Shown here: in pieces, positions 32,506 to 43,003 of the stretch
How positions within the stretch are numbered: the first letter of the stretch is position 1
How the letters are laid out: the number at the start of each line of letters is the position of its first letter
Assembly: GCF_018555435.2 (NCBI RefSeq)
Contig: NZ_JAFEJT020000016.1
Coordinates: forward strand, 1 to 53,099
Direction of reading: 5' to 3'
From: Bifidobacterium amazonense
GTDB taxonomy: Bacteria > Actinomycetota > Actinomycetes > Actinomycetales > Bifidobacteriaceae
Length of the DNA: 53,099 nt
Notes under the pieces: model-generated
The model's input: only the letters and a program-made list of their open reading frames with translations
Told to the model about the DNA's origin: nothing
The model's database searches: none
Made by a program: the position numbers and the translations under genes

Positions 32506-33449
32506 TACCGCACCTGCGGCGTCTGGGCATACCCGCTCATGCCCACCGACTGCGCGCGCATCTCCTGCGCCATCTGCATGAGCCGCGCGATGCGCTGATC
32601 GGTCGGCGGGTGGGTCGAGAACAGCTTCGACAGCCCCTCCGCGGAGAACGGGTTCGCGATCATCATCGCTGCCACCGACTGCGTGCCGGCCGTCTGCGGC
32701 ATCGGATTCGCGGCCGTCCCGTACGAGATCTTGTTCAATGCGGACGCGAGCGCCTCCGGGTCGCCGGTCAGGCGCGAACCGTCCTCGTCCGCGTCGTACT
32801 CGCGCGTGCGCGAGATCGCCATCTGGATCAGCGACGCGGCGATCGGCGCGAGAATCATGCTCAGCAGCACGCCGACCGCGCCGAGCGCGCCGCCCGAATC
32901 GCCGTCGCGATCGTCGCGCGAGCCGCCGAAATACATCAGCGAATAGCCGAGGTACGTGATCACCGTCGCCATCGCGGACGCGATCGCCGACGTCAAAATA
33001 TCGTGATTGTACACATGCATGAGCTCGTGGCCGAGCACGCCGCGGATCTCACGTTCGTTGAGCATCTGCAGGATGCCCTGCGTGCAGCAGACCGCCGCGT
33101 GGCGTTCGTTACGTCCCGTCGCGAACGCGTTCGGGCTCATCGTGGGCGCGATGTAGATGCGCGGCATCGGCTTGCCGGCCTTCGCGCTCAGCTCGCGCAC
33201 GATGCGGTACAGCGCGGGCGCCTCCTGTTCGCTGACCTCGCGGGCGCGCATGGATGCGATGGCGAGCTTGTCGGAGAACCAGTAGGAGCCGAACGTGGTG
33301 GCCAGGCCGATGACGATGTAGATGCTCAGCGTGCTGCGCTGGCCGCCGGTGGCCCACCAGATGAGCATGATGATGCCCCACATCAACGCGAACAACAGCG
33401 TTGTCTTCAGGCCGTTGCAATGGCCGTGCACCTGCAATTTGCCAGTCAT
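32502..33449 (-). CDS. htpX: Zinc metalloprotease HtpX, right arm
   Basis: Identical 315-residue copy of 19651-20598, including GHELMHVYNHD and the leaderless -10 box at 33457-33462. Confidence 0.95.
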   Translation of the reverse strand: MTGKLQVHGHCNGLKTTLLFALMWGIIMLIWWATGGQRSTLSIYIVIGLATTFGSYWFSDKLAIASMRAREVSEQEAPALYRIVRELSAKAGKPMPRIYIAPTMSPNAFATGRNERHAAVCCTQGILQMLNEREIRGVLGHELMHVYNHDILTSAIASAMATVITYLGYSLMYFGGSRDDRDGDSGGALGAVGVLLSMILAPIAASLIQMAISRTREYDADEDGSRLTGDPEALASALNKISYGTAANPMPQTAGTQSVAAMMIANPFSAEGLSKLFSTHPPTDQRIARLMQMAQEMRAQSVGMSGYAQTPQVRY

Positions 33450-33456
33450 AATGCAC

Positions 33457-33472
33457 ACAGTAAATTCACTGT
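33457..33472. promoter_or_regulatory. Operator palindrome at htpX promoter, right arm
   Basis: Mirror of 19628-19643: ACAGT-N6-ACTGT overlapping the -10 box. Confidence 0.5.
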
Positions 33473-33542
33473 CTGGATGTTGGCTGGGCGCATGCCGGAT
33501 ATTGCCGTCGCATCAGCCACAGGCGTAACCCGCTTTTGTGTG

Positions 33543-33608
33543 CGGGTTCTCACTGGCCTCCCGCCGGTCTCCCGCCGGCCTCCCGCCGGCCTCCCACCGG
33601 CCTCCCAC
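33543..33608. repeat. Six 11-bp tandem repeats, right arm
   Basis: Mirror of 19492-19557. Confidence 0.9.
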
Positions 33609-33842
33609 TGGCCATAAACCAACGCAAATCGGCGGTTGGGCGTTGGCCCATGACCAGTTAGCAACCCGCCCGCCATGAACCAACACACAGGGGCCCATAA
33701 GCGTTGGTTTGCGGCGAGCAGAGCGGTCCTATTCGCCATGAATCAACGCAAAGGGTCTCACCAGCATTGGTTCCCGGCCAGCCAGCGGCTTTATTCGCCG
33801 TAAACCAACGCAAAGGGTCCAGCTAGCGTTGGTCTATGGCGA
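33609..33842. repeat. Eight-copy alternating array, right arm
   Basis: Mirror of 19258-19491: a 17-mer in alternating orientation every 31 bp. No difference from the left copy was noticed. Confidence 0.93.
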
Positions 33843-33854
33843 GGGGCATGGAGG

Positions 33855-35117
33855 TCAGGCGGTCATCGACGCGGAGTGAATCGTGTCGAGCATGGAGACC
33901 AGGCCGGAGACCAGTTCGTATTCGTCGGCGGCGCTGGTCATGACCGCCAGCACGTAGTCGCCGGAGCTCGAGCGCACGATGCCGGCGTCATTGAGCGCGT
34001 AGTAGTCGCCTTCGCCGTTGATCCAACCGGCCTTGGTGTACACGGAATACTGTCCGCCGAGGGCCATGTGGATCGTGGAGTTCAGGGTGTCGGAGTATTC
34101 GCCGGCCAGCCATTGCCGCGCGGCGGAGTCGAGATCGGAGGCGGTCTGGGTCGTGTTGTCGGCGGAGGTGCCCGCGCTGCCGGAACCCGCCGTCGACGTG
34201 CCGGCCGAGGCGTCGCCGTCCGCCGAATCCGCACCGTCGGAGCCGGCCGAACCGGTGTCGGCCGAGCCGGTGTCGGCCGAGCCGAACAGGTACCCGTATC
34301 CCTTCGCCCACATTCGCGCGAGGTCCGCGGCCGACATGTTCAGATACGAGCCCTGCGTCACGTCCACGGACACGCCCGCGGACTTCGCCCACGTCGCGAA
34401 CGCGTCCGTGCCGTACGTGTCGTGCAGTTCCTTGTATGTGTCGTTGTTGGACACGGTGATCGTCTGATCGATCAGATACTGCGTCGTCGCATCGTCGTCG
34501 GTCGCGGCCTCGTACGCCGCGGTCAGGTCGATCGTGCCCGTTTCGGCAAGCGACAGCACGTACGGGCCTTTGATCGCGGACGCCGAGTATCGCGCCGCGT
34601 CCGCGTACGAGGCGAGCGTCTTGCCGGACGTCATGTCGACCAGCACGAATGAGACGCCGTACCCGTAGGCCGCGAACGTGTTCAGCTCGTCTTCCAGCTG
34701 GACCTGCGTGTCCGTGTCGAGCGTGAAGCCGACCGTGGAGACCTGCGCGGAACCGTCGATCTGGCCGATGCCGTCCAGTGCAGTTTCGGTCGGGGTCGGT
34801 TTGGCTTGGGCCTCGGCGGCCGAAGAGTCCTGCGAGGTCTTGGAGGATTTGGCCGTCTTGGTGGCCTGCTTGGCCTTGGCCGTCACGGTTGCGGAATCGC
34901 CAGCCGCATCACGCCACAGGTACTGCATGCCGCCGCACATCGCGACCGTGACCGCGAGCGTCGCGCCGGCGACGCGCAGCACGCGGCGGCGATACACCGG
35001 CGACTGGACCAGGTTCGCCGCCCACGTGCGCATCATATGATGGGCGTTCCCGGCGTCGCGTTCACTACGTTCGTGACGGGGAGGGGACGGCCGATGATGG
35101 CGATTGGGCTGCGACAT
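33855..35117 (-). CDS. Beta-lactamase-like serine hydrolase, right arm
   Basis: Identical 420-residue copy of 17983-19245 (SAIK, SNN, KAG; one membrane anchor; low-complexity insertion). Confidence 0.82.
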   Translation of the reverse strand: MSQPNRHHRPSPPRHERSERDAGNAHHMMRTWAANLVQSPVYRRRVLRVAGATLAVTVAMCGGMQYLWRDAAGDSATVTAKAKQATKTAKSSKTSQDSSAAEAQAKPTPTETALDGIGQIDGSAQVSTVGFTLDTDTQVQLEDELNTFAAYGYGVSFVLVDMTSGKTLASYADAARYSASAIKGPYVLSLAETGTIDLTAAYEAATDDDATTQYLIDQTITVSNNDTYKELHDTYGTDAFATWAKSAGVSVDVTQGSYLNMSAADLARMWAKGYGYLFGSADTGSADTGSAGSDGADSADGDASAGTSTAGSGSAGTSADNTTQTASDLDSAARQWLAGEYSDTLNSTIHMALGGQYSVYTKAGWINGEGDYYALNDAGIVRSSSGDYVLAVMTSAADEYELVSGLVSMLDTIHSASMTA

Positions 35118-35356
35118 GATACTTCCGAACTATTGCTACACGGTGATTCCCGCACTAATATACGCGGCCTTGTTGCCGCGTGCCCTGACAACAACCTGAA
35201 AACTTGGCGAATAAGGTGCCGCCACGCAGTGTCCTCGCGCAGGCACCCGCTCATCCCGGTATCGCGTTATCTCGCGATGCCTAGACCAGAGCTGGGCACC
35301 CACGACAACGGATCCACATGAACCAAGGAGAAACGCAGCAAGTCCGGGCGATACGA

Positions 35357-35396
35357 AGGGCGGCCGCCCACGGCATTTGCCGGTGGCGACCGCCCT
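35357..35396 (-). terminator. Terminator after ferredoxin reductase, right arm
   Basis: Mirror of 17704-17743. Confidence 0.65.
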
Positions 35397-35459
35397 GCGT
35401 GCTCGTCGTTACCCGTCAGCGAGTCCGGCGTAGACGACTCGCATGTCGGGCCTCTGGGC

Positions 35460-36929
35460 TCAGGCGTGCGCGAGCGCGCGCATCTGATCGGGGTCGATGA
35501 CCTTCTTGTGTTCGCGGCCTTCCTTCGCGCCTTCCGCACGCTCGAACGCGTCGACCTTCTTCCAGCCGGCGAAATCGATCGGCTTGACGCCGCGGCTTTC
35601 CAGCAGTCGGTCGATCGACTCGGGGTCGCGGTCGGCCGCCACGCGACCGCCTTCCGCGGCCTTGGCGAGATCCTCGAGCATGTTGGTCACGATCATCAGC
35701 GCATCGGACTTGGTCGAGCCGATCAGGCCGACCGGACCGCGCTTGGCCCAACCGGTCGCGTACAGGCGTTCGCGCACCTCGCCGCCGTCCGCGGCGGTGG
35801 TGATGCGGCCGTCGCCATTCGCGTTGGCCAAGTGGGCGCCCTTCTCGTCGTACACGATGCCGGGCGCTTCGGCCGGCTTGTAGCCGATCGCGTGGTACAC
35901 GGCCTCGACCGGGTAGTCGGTGAACTCGCCGGTGCGGTGCATCTTGCCGTCGGCGCCGGTTTCGGTGCGCTCGACGCGGATCGCGGTCACCTTGCCGTCC
36001 TCGCCGAGGACCTCGGTCGGGGCGGAGTTGAAGTGGATGTAGTACTTGCGGTCGGCCGGGTTGCCTTCGAAGTCGACGTCGCCGTCGTCCTCCATGTCCT
36101 CGGCCATCTCGCGGATCGTGAACAGCTCCTCGACCATCTGGCGGGTGAGCTTGTCCTTGCCGGCCACCTCGATGGTGTCGTCGTCGAGTTCGAAGTCGTC
36201 CTCGTTGATGATGAGCTGCACGCCGGGCAGCTTCTCCATCTCGCGCAGCTCCTGCACGCTGAACTTCGCCTGCGCGACGCCGCGGCGGATGAACAGGTGG
36301 AGCACCTTGGCCTTGTTGGCCTGGATGCCCTCGTAGACGTTGTCCGGAATGTCGGTCTTGGCCTTGAGGTCGTCCGCGTTGCGCATGAGCTCGCGGGCCA
36401 CATCCATCGCGACGTTGCCGCCGCCGATCACGGCCACGTTCTCGGCCGTCAGCGGCCATTCGCGGGCGCCGGTCGGATAGCCGTCGTACCATTCGACGAA
36501 CTTGGCGGCGCCGTACACGCCGTCGAGGTCGGCGCCGGGCAGGCCGAGCGGCTTGTCCTTGACCGCGCCGGTGGCGAACAGGACCGCGTCATAGCGGGCC
36601 AGCAGCTCGTCGAGAGTCACGTCCTTGCCGAACTCCACGTCGCAGTAGAGGTGGATGTCGGGGTTGTCGAGCGTCTTCTCGAGCGCGTCGGCGATGAACT
36701 TGATGGACGGGTGGTCGGGGGCCACGCCGTAGCGGACCAGGCCGAACGGCACGGGCAGCTTCTCGAACAGGTCGATGCGGGCCTTGGTGCCGAGACCGAG
36801 CTCCTCGCCGAGCTTCTTGAGCTGGCGCAGGAAGATGTCAGAGGAGTACACGCCGGCCGGGCCAGCGCCGATCACTGCAATGCGCAGTTCGTTGGCGGCA
36901 TTCTCGTTGGTATTCACAGTTTCAGTCAC
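35460..36929 (-). CDS. Ferredoxin--NADP reductase, right arm
   Basis: Identical 489-residue copy of 16171-17640, with GTG start 7 nt after its TAGGCT box. Confidence 0.93.
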   Translation of the reverse strand: MTETVNTNENAANELRIAVIGAGPAGVYSSDIFLRQLKKLGEELGLGTKARIDLFEKLPVPFGLVRYGVAPDHPSIKFIADALEKTLDNPDIHLYCDVEFGKDVTLDELLARYDAVLFATGAVKDKPLGLPGADLDGVYGAAKFVEWYDGYPTGAREWPLTAENVAVIGGGNVAMDVARELMRNADDLKAKTDIPDNVYEGIQANKAKVLHLFIRRGVAQAKFSVQELREMEKLPGVQLIINEDDFELDDDTIEVAGKDKLTRQMVEELFTIREMAEDMEDDGDVDFEGNPADRKYYIHFNSAPTEVLGEDGKVTAIRVERTETGADGKMHRTGEFTDYPVEAVYHAIGYKPAEAPGIVYDEKGAHLANANGDGRITTAADGGEVRERLYATGWAKRGPVGLIGSTKSDALMIVTNMLEDLAKAAEGGRVAADRDPESIDRLLESRGVKPIDFAGWKKVDAFERAEGAKEGREHKKVIDPDQMRALAHA

Positions 36930-37086
36930 GCGTCCCAGCCTATCGCAAGCCTCCGAATCGCGGAAGGGGTGATTTTGACGCGGCCGACGAGCAACGAACG
37001 GCGCATCAGGACTTTGCTGCGAACGGTGCAGGCGGTTTGTCGGTGTTGCAGCGTGATTTGCACCATTCACGTCTCAATTCGCCGGC

Positions 37087-37290
37087 AGTTTGACGATTGA
37101 GAGGCTAAAACGACGGTTTCCACGGGTCAGTTCGACGATCGAGAGGCTGTCGCTTTCGACGATAACCCCTGAAATAGTATGAATGGGGGTATATTCCGTG
37201 CCGATCATGTCGATCAGGGCTCCCAAGTAGCCTCTCAATCGTCAAACCGACCTTGACAGACCTCCATTTCAGCCTCTCAATCGTCAAACC
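37087..37290. repeat. Four 20-bp repeats in mirror arrangement, right arm
   Basis: Mirror of 15810-16013, two pairs of 42-bp offset. Confidence 0.92.
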
Positions 37291-37316
37291 GACTCGTCAC
37301 ACACGAGCCTTCGGCA

Positions 37317-40169
37317 TCATTCATCCCGATCGAACAGGGCGGTGAGCGCCCAGAGGATGCTCACCACGTCGATGGCCTCCTGAAGGAAAGCACCGACGAC
37401 CATCGGAATGAGGTTGAACGCGGCGGCGACCATGCCGATCACCGCCAGTCCAAGCCCCAGCAACACGGCCTGCAGCATCACGCGCCGAGTGCGGCGTGCG
37501 ATGGCGATGGCCTGTGGCACCGCGGCGATGTCGTCGTTCATGATGACGACCTGCGCGGATTCCGAGGCGGCCGTGGACGTGCCATCGGTCATGGCCACGC
37601 CGATGTCCGCCGCGGCCAGCACCGGCGCGTCATTCACGCCATCGCCCACCATCATCGTGACCTCGCCGTTCGTCGCGGTTCGGGCGAAGCCACGACGCCG
37701 TCCGGCCTCTTCCCGGAGTCCTTCCGCTCCGGGCGCCCCGACTGAGTCGTCTACGACATCCGCAGCCCCAAATCCGCCGGCTCCGCCCTTGGTCGCCGTT
37801 CCCGCATCGCGCACCGCAGCGACCTTATCCTCCGGGAACAGTTCGGCATGCACCTCGTCGATGCCGACCTCGCGGGCGATGATCTCGGCGGACGCACGCT
37901 TGTCACCGGTGAGCATGGTCAGCCGCCCCACGCCCAGCGCGTGCAGCCGCGACAACGCCTCCCGGGCGTTCGCGCGCGGCACGTCGCGTAACACGATGCG
38001 TGCAATCAGCTGACCATCGATCGACACGTACGACGCCATTTCGTCCGGTTCCAGCATCCCGAACCGCGCGCGAACGACCGCATCCGTCGACAAAGTCGCG
38101 CCGGCCAAACCGGCATGCTCCCCGACACCGGCATTGCGTCCGGCCAGCGTTCCCGCTTCCGTGGCGGCACTCCCCGATTCCGGTACGTCGTCCCGCACCC
38201 CGGGCCACTCGGCATCCTGCGCCACGGACGAATGCCCGTGCAGCATCTCGGCGGAGCCATTCCCCGACGGGTCCTCCCCGATACCCGCCGGCTGCACCGG
38301 CTGGAACCCGTCGTCACGGGCGTTCGCGAACGACAGTCGTCCGACGCGAACCACATGGCCGTTCACTTCACCGGATACGCCCTTGCCGGCGTCCTCCCGC
38401 ACGTTCTTCACCACCGGCGCATCCGCATCCGGCCCGTGCCCGGTCGCCCCGGCGGCTCCGGACGCCGAGCCAGCAGCCCCGGCCAGCCCAGCCATCCGAG
38501 ACGCCCGAGACATCCGAGACGCCCGAGCCTCCCCGGCAGCCGTACCCGAATCCCCAACAGCCAAAACGGCCCCGGCCGCCAGCCGAGCCGCCCCCGGATC
38601 AGGGCACTCCTGCTGCCCGGCTGCAAACCGCGCCCGCAGCCGTTCCGTCGCGGCCCGCCCGGCCGCCGCGATGCCGCGCGAAAGGATGTGCACCGAATAG
38701 CCTTCCACCACGCCAGCCATCATCAGCACATGGTCCTCGTCCAGCCGCGTCCCGGCGCCCGGCAGCATCTCGACGCGCACGACCTGCGGCTGTTTGACCG
38801 TCAGCGTGCCGGTCTTGTCGAAGAACACCTGCGTGACCTGTCCGAGCCGTTCGAGCACGTCCTGCGTTTTGATGAGCACGCCGGAGGCCGCCAGTCGCCC
38901 GGTGCCCGCGATGTATGCGACCGGCGCGGCGATGAGCAGCGGGCACGGCGTCGCGAGCACGAGCACCTGTGCGAATCGCGTCGGCACGCCGGACATGGCC
39001 CACGCCAGTCCCGCGATGAGCAGCGACAGCACGGTGAACGGTACGGCGAGCCGGTCGGCCGTGCGCACGACCGCCGGCCGCGACTCCTGCGCGGACGTCA
39101 CGAGCGCGAGGATGCGCTGATACTGCGAGTCGGCGGCGCGTTGAGTCACGCGCATGGTGAGCGCGGTCGCGCCGTTGACCGCGCCGGACATGACGCGCGC
39201 GCCCGCGAACGCTTCGCGCGGCACCGGCTCGCCGTTGATGGCGCTCAGGTCGAGCGTGGCGGAGACGGACATGAGTTCGCCGTCGACCGGCACGGTTTCG
39301 CCGGGCAGCACGATGATCACGTCGCCGATACGCACGTCGTCAACCGGTACCGTGGCGAATCGGGACGCCGCAATGGCACGGCGACGCCGCGCGATCTCGT
39401 CGGCGACTTCGACGCAGCCTTCGGCGGATCGACCGACGAGCACGCACATGTCGTCGGCGGCCACGTCGGCGGACGAGGCGGACGATACCGGACGGAACCC
39501 GTCCTCCCTCACCGGGGTGATGTTACGGGCCGGGGTGATGTTACGGGCACGGGCGACGACATGATCGTCGTCACGTCCGCGATCGCGCCCGCTGCCGCCG
39601 CGATCGCCGCCCCGCCTGACGCCGGGCAACGTCACCACGTGCGCGGTCTGCGGCGCGGCCTGCAGCAGCGCGTTCAGACTGTGCTCGGCCTTGGCCTGCG
39701 CGTATTCCTCGATCGCCTCGCCGGACGAGATCATGAGCATGACCGCCCAGCTCGCCCAGTATTCGCGCACCGCGACGGTCGACAGGATCGCGACGACGGC
39801 CAGCAGGTCGACGCCGACCTGGCCGTGACGGATGTCGTCGATCATGCCGCGCACGGTGTCGAATACGACGATCAGCACCAGCGCGATGATCAGCCACTGT
39901 CCGACGCCGGGATCGCCCAGTATCGGCAGGTTCACGGGATCGACCGGCGCGCCGGGCACGGCAACCGGCGACGTTCCGGACGGAGTCGGCACATCCGACC
40001 CAACCGACACACCGCCAAGTCCGATCGCACTGCCCGCCGCAAACCACGGCCGCCACTGCCCCAGCAACGCCAACGGCAGCGCCGACACGACGACCACGGG
40101 CAGCATCGGCACCAATCGGCAGATGCGGAGGACGGCTTTGAAGAATCTGATGATGATATCGCTCATCAT
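37317..40169 (-). CDS. P1B-type heavy metal ATPase, right arm
   Basis: Identical 950-residue copy of 12931-15783 (TPC metal motif, DKTGTLT, GDGVNDAP; two low-complexity insertions). Confidence 0.9.
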   Translation of the reverse strand: MMSDIIIRFFKAVLRICRLVPMLPVVVVSALPLALLGQWRPWFAAGSAIGLGGVSVGSDVPTPSGTSPVAVPGAPVDPVNLPILGDPGVGQWLIIALVLIVVFDTVRGMIDDIRHGQVGVDLLAVVAILSTVAVREYWASWAVMLMISSGEAIEEYAQAKAEHSLNALLQAAPQTAHVVTLPGVRRGGDRGGSGRDRGRDDDHVVARARNITPARNITPVREDGFRPVSSASSADVAADDMCVLVGRSAEGCVEVADEIARRRRAIAASRFATVPVDDVRIGDVIIVLPGETVPVDGELMSVSATLDLSAINGEPVPREAFAGARVMSGAVNGATALTMRVTQRAADSQYQRILALVTSAQESRPAVVRTADRLAVPFTVLSLLIAGLAWAMSGVPTRFAQVLVLATPCPLLIAAPVAYIAGTGRLAASGVLIKTQDVLERLGQVTQVFFDKTGTLTVKQPQVVRVEMLPGAGTRLDEDHVLMMAGVVEGYSVHILSRGIAAAGRAATERLRARFAAGQQECPDPGAARLAAGAVLAVGDSGTAAGEARASRMSRASRMAGLAGAAGSASGAAGATGHGPDADAPVVKNVREDAGKGVSGEVNGHVVRVGRLSFANARDDGFQPVQPAGIGEDPSGNGSAEMLHGHSSVAQDAEWPGVRDDVPESGSAATEAGTLAGRNAGVGEHAGLAGATLSTDAVVRARFGMLEPDEMASYVSIDGQLIARIVLRDVPRANAREALSRLHALGVGRLTMLTGDKRASAEIIAREVGIDEVHAELFPEDKVAAVRDAGTATKGGAGGFGAADVVDDSVGAPGAEGLREEAGRRRGFARTATNGEVTMMVGDGVNDAPVLAAADIGVAMTDGTSTAASESAQVVIMNDDIAAVPQAIAIARRTRRVMLQAVLLGLGLAVIGMVAAAFNLIPMVVGAFLQEAIDVVSILWALTALFDRDE

Positions 40170-40397
40170 TGCTCCTTACGCTCGCATACGGAGCCGATCG
40201 TGGCGGCGGCGCGAGAAGCGGGTATGCAGTCGCGTGACCGGCCTCGATCGGCGGTTCAGTCACGCCTTGTTAACCCACCGGCGGCTTTGCCCGGCACTCT
40301 TGCGAGCGCCTCGCGCGACCTTCCGATACACGGCGTAAAGATGACATATTCAGTTATGACGGTTCCATGATGACCGAACGCCGCGACAGCGCACAGA

Positions 40398-40456
40398 CAA
40401 GAAACGGCCATAACCGCATCCCGACAGTGTCATCGGGACTTGGTTATGGCCGTTTC
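40398..40456. terminator. Nested hairpin terminator after HtrA gene, right arm
   Basis: Mirror of 12644-12702. Confidence 0.8.
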
Positions 40457-40519
40457 CTCGGAGCCGTCCAGGCTGCACACCCAGCCGGACACACCCGGCC
40501 GGGCACACAGCCCAGCGGT

Positions 40520-42493
40520 TTACCACATGCCGAACGGATCGCTCAGGCCGCCGTTGTCGCCGGTGCCGCCGTCGCTGTTACCATTGCCGTTGCTGTTACC
40601 GTTGCCGTAACCGTAGCCGTTCGAACCGTTACCGTTGTTGTTGTTCTGGCTGTTGCCGTTGGACGAGCCGGACGAGCTGGACGAACCGGTCACCGCGGAC
40701 TCCTCCTGATCGAGCGTCACGTCGACTTCCATGGTCTTGCCGTTGCGCACGATGGTCAGCGTGGCCTTGTCGCCGAGCGCCGCGGCGCGCACGAAGCCGA
40801 GCAGCGCGTAGTGGCTGGTGACCGCGTTGCCGTTGAAGGCGACGATCGTGTCGCCGGACTTGAGTCCGGCCTTGTCGGCGGGGCTGCCGGAGACGACCGC
40901 GGAACCGGACGTGCCGGCCGTGATCTTCGCGCCGGAGCGGGTCACGCCGTCGGCGGTGGCCGTGCCGGTGGTCACGGTGATGCCGAGCGCGACGTGCGTC
41001 ACGGAGCCGCTCTTGATGATCTCGTTGGCGACGCGCTTGACGAGGTTCGCCGGGATCGCGAAGCCGATGCCGATCGAGCCGGCGGATTCGGACGAGCTTG
41101 CGGTGGACGCGATGGACGAGTTGATGCCGATCACCTGGCCGGCGCCGTTGAACGTCGGGCCGCCGGAGTTGCCCGGGTTGATGGCCGCGTCGATCTGGAC
41201 CGCGTTGGTGAAGATCTCGTTGTTGTTGTCGTCGGTGACGGTCACCGGGCGGTTGAGCGCGGAGACGATGCCGGTGGTGGCGGTGTCGTCGTAGCCGAGC
41301 GGGTTGCCGATGGCCATGACGGCCTCGCCGACGGCGAGTTCGTCGGAGTCGGCGAACGTGACGGCCTTGAGGTCGCTCGGCGGGTTCTGCAGCTTGATGA
41401 CCGCGAGGTCGGTGGTCGTGTCGGTGCCGACGACCGTGGCGGTGTACATGTTGCCGTTGGCGAGCGTGACCTGGATCGACTGGGCGCCGGAAATCACGTG
41501 GTTGTTGGTCACGATGTGGCCCTCGGTGTCGAGGATCGCGCCGGAGCCCTTCGCCTCGCCGTTGCTCAACGTGGTCGTGATCGACACGACGGAGTCGGAC
41601 ACACTGGATGCGACGGACGTCCAGTCGACGGCCTCACCGCTCTTGGTGGTGGCTGTGCCGGAACCGGACTTGTTGGAGTTCACGCTGGACAGCGAGCTGC
41701 TGGTCGGCACCGTGATCCAGCCGTACGTGATCGCGCCCCAGCCGATGCCGAGGCACAGCGCCGCGGAGACGAGCGCGGCGACGACCGCGACGATCACGCC
41801 GTTGGCGGTCTTGGCGCCGGACTTGCCGGCCGGCTGGCCGGGCTGGCCGGGCTGACCCGGATTCTGACCGAACGGCGGCATCGGCGGGTAGCCGCCGTTG
41901 TTCTGCTGCTGGTTCGGCGCGCCCTGCTGCGGCTGCTGGCCGGCAAGGAACGGGTTGCCGTACGGGTTGCGGCCGGCACCGTTCTGCTGGGTGCCCTGCG
42001 GCTGGCCGAACGGGCCGCCCTGGCCGAACAGGCCGCCGAACGGCTGCGTCGGCTGGCCCTGCGGGTTCTGCTGACCCTGCGGCTGGGCGTTGCCGGCAGG
42101 CTGGTTCGCGGTCGGGGTCGGACCGTAGGCGCCGTATTCCGGTGCCGGACGGTACGGGCCCGAAGCGCTTTCGGAGGCCGGCTGGCCCTGCGGGGCCGCA
42201 TTGTTGCCGTCGTTGGAGACGACCGTGGTTTCACCGGCCGCCGCCGCATAGTTCGGAACGTCGTTCGCGGACGGTTCCGGAGCGGCCGGAGCAGCCGGGG
42301 CGGCCGGGGCGGGCGTCATCTGCACCGTCGGCTGCTCGCCGTTGTCGGGGGTGGTAGGCAACGCCACGGTGGGCTGCTCGTTGCTGTCGTCGTTGGTGTT
42401 GGAAGTGGAAGTCGTGTTGCTCGCGCCGTCGGCAGTCTGCGGCTGCGCGTTCTGGTCGCCACCGGCGTACCAGTTGTTGTTCTCTTCAGCCAT
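40520..42493 (-). CDS. HtrA-type serine protease, right arm
   Basis: Identical 657-residue copy of 10607-12580, with the His-Asp-Ser triad and PDZ domain. Confidence 0.95.
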   Translation of the reverse strand: MAEENNNWYAGGDQNAQPQTADGASNTTSTSNTNDDSNEQPTVALPTTPDNGEQPTVQMTPAPAAPAAPAAPEPSANDVPNYAAAAGETTVVSNDGNNAAPQGQPASESASGPYRPAPEYGAYGPTPTANQPAGNAQPQGQQNPQGQPTQPFGGLFGQGGPFGQPQGTQQNGAGRNPYGNPFLAGQQPQQGAPNQQQNNGGYPPMPPFGQNPGQPGQPGQPAGKSGAKTANGVIVAVVAALVSAALCLGIGWGAITYGWITVPTSSSLSSVNSNKSGSGTATTKSGEAVDWTSVASSVSDSVVSITTTLSNGEAKGSGAILDTEGHIVTNNHVISGAQSIQVTLANGNMYTATVVGTDTTTDLAVIKLQNPPSDLKAVTFADSDELAVGEAVMAIGNPLGYDDTATTGIVSALNRPVTVTDDNNNEIFTNAVQIDAAINPGNSGGPTFNGAGQVIGINSSIASTASSSESAGSIGIGFAIPANLVKRVANEIIKSGSVTHVALGITVTTGTATADGVTRSGAKITAGTSGSAVVSGSPADKAGLKSGDTIVAFNGNAVTSHYALLGFVRAAALGDKATLTIVRNGKTMEVDVTLDQEESAVTGSSSSSGSSNGNSQNNNNGNGSNGYGYGNGNSNGNGNSDGGTGDNGGLSDPFGMW

Positions 42494-42621
42494 TGTTGCT
42501 CCTTAGGTTGTTGCCGGGCTTCCGTTTTAGCTCCCTGTGATCGGATGATCGGCCCGGTGAACTGCTACCTAAGAGTAAAGATACTTGCTCTGGAAGTTTC
42601 CTGAATGTTTGTTGGAAGGAG

Positions 42622-42643
42622 TAATCGAATTGTCTTTCGATTA
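42622..42643. promoter_or_regulatory. Operator-like inverted repeat, right arm
   Basis: Mirror of 10457-10478: TAATCGAA-N6-TTCGATTA. Confidence 0.5.
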
Positions 42644-42690
42644 TCGCAATAGGCCCGCTCAACCCTTCGGCCAATTACACCGGTACACCG

Positions 42691-42840
42691 GTTACGTGTA
42701 GCGGTTTTAGCCACTTACCGATCGCTATCTCGCTTACGTGTAGCGGCCAAGAACAACAAACCCGAGTACGGAAGCCCGAAAAACCAAGGATTTCCAAGCT
42801 TCCCTACTCGGCTTCTTCTCCCTCGACCGCTACACGTAAG
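42691..42840. repeat. Nested inverted repeat in tgt/htrA gap, right arm
   Basis: Mirror of 10260-10409. Confidence 0.88.
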
Positions 42841-43003
42841 CCGGATAGATGTTTGCAGCCCGGACCTCGCTCCGGACACCGCCGCAGATAAACCGCCGGT
42901 CACACACCATGCACAGGCCGCACGTTATCCGAACGTTATCCGAACACATCTACCCACACACACCGGTTGAGCTTCCTACCGGGCTTCGCCTAGAGTGAAT
43001 CGC

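Noticed and set aside
30540..33617. Very long Arg/Pro-rich open frames opposite or out of frame with the ABC, HtrA and ATPase genes
   Set aside because: They are high-GC shadow frames with composition typical of out-of-frame reading; the true genes have intact catalytic motifs.
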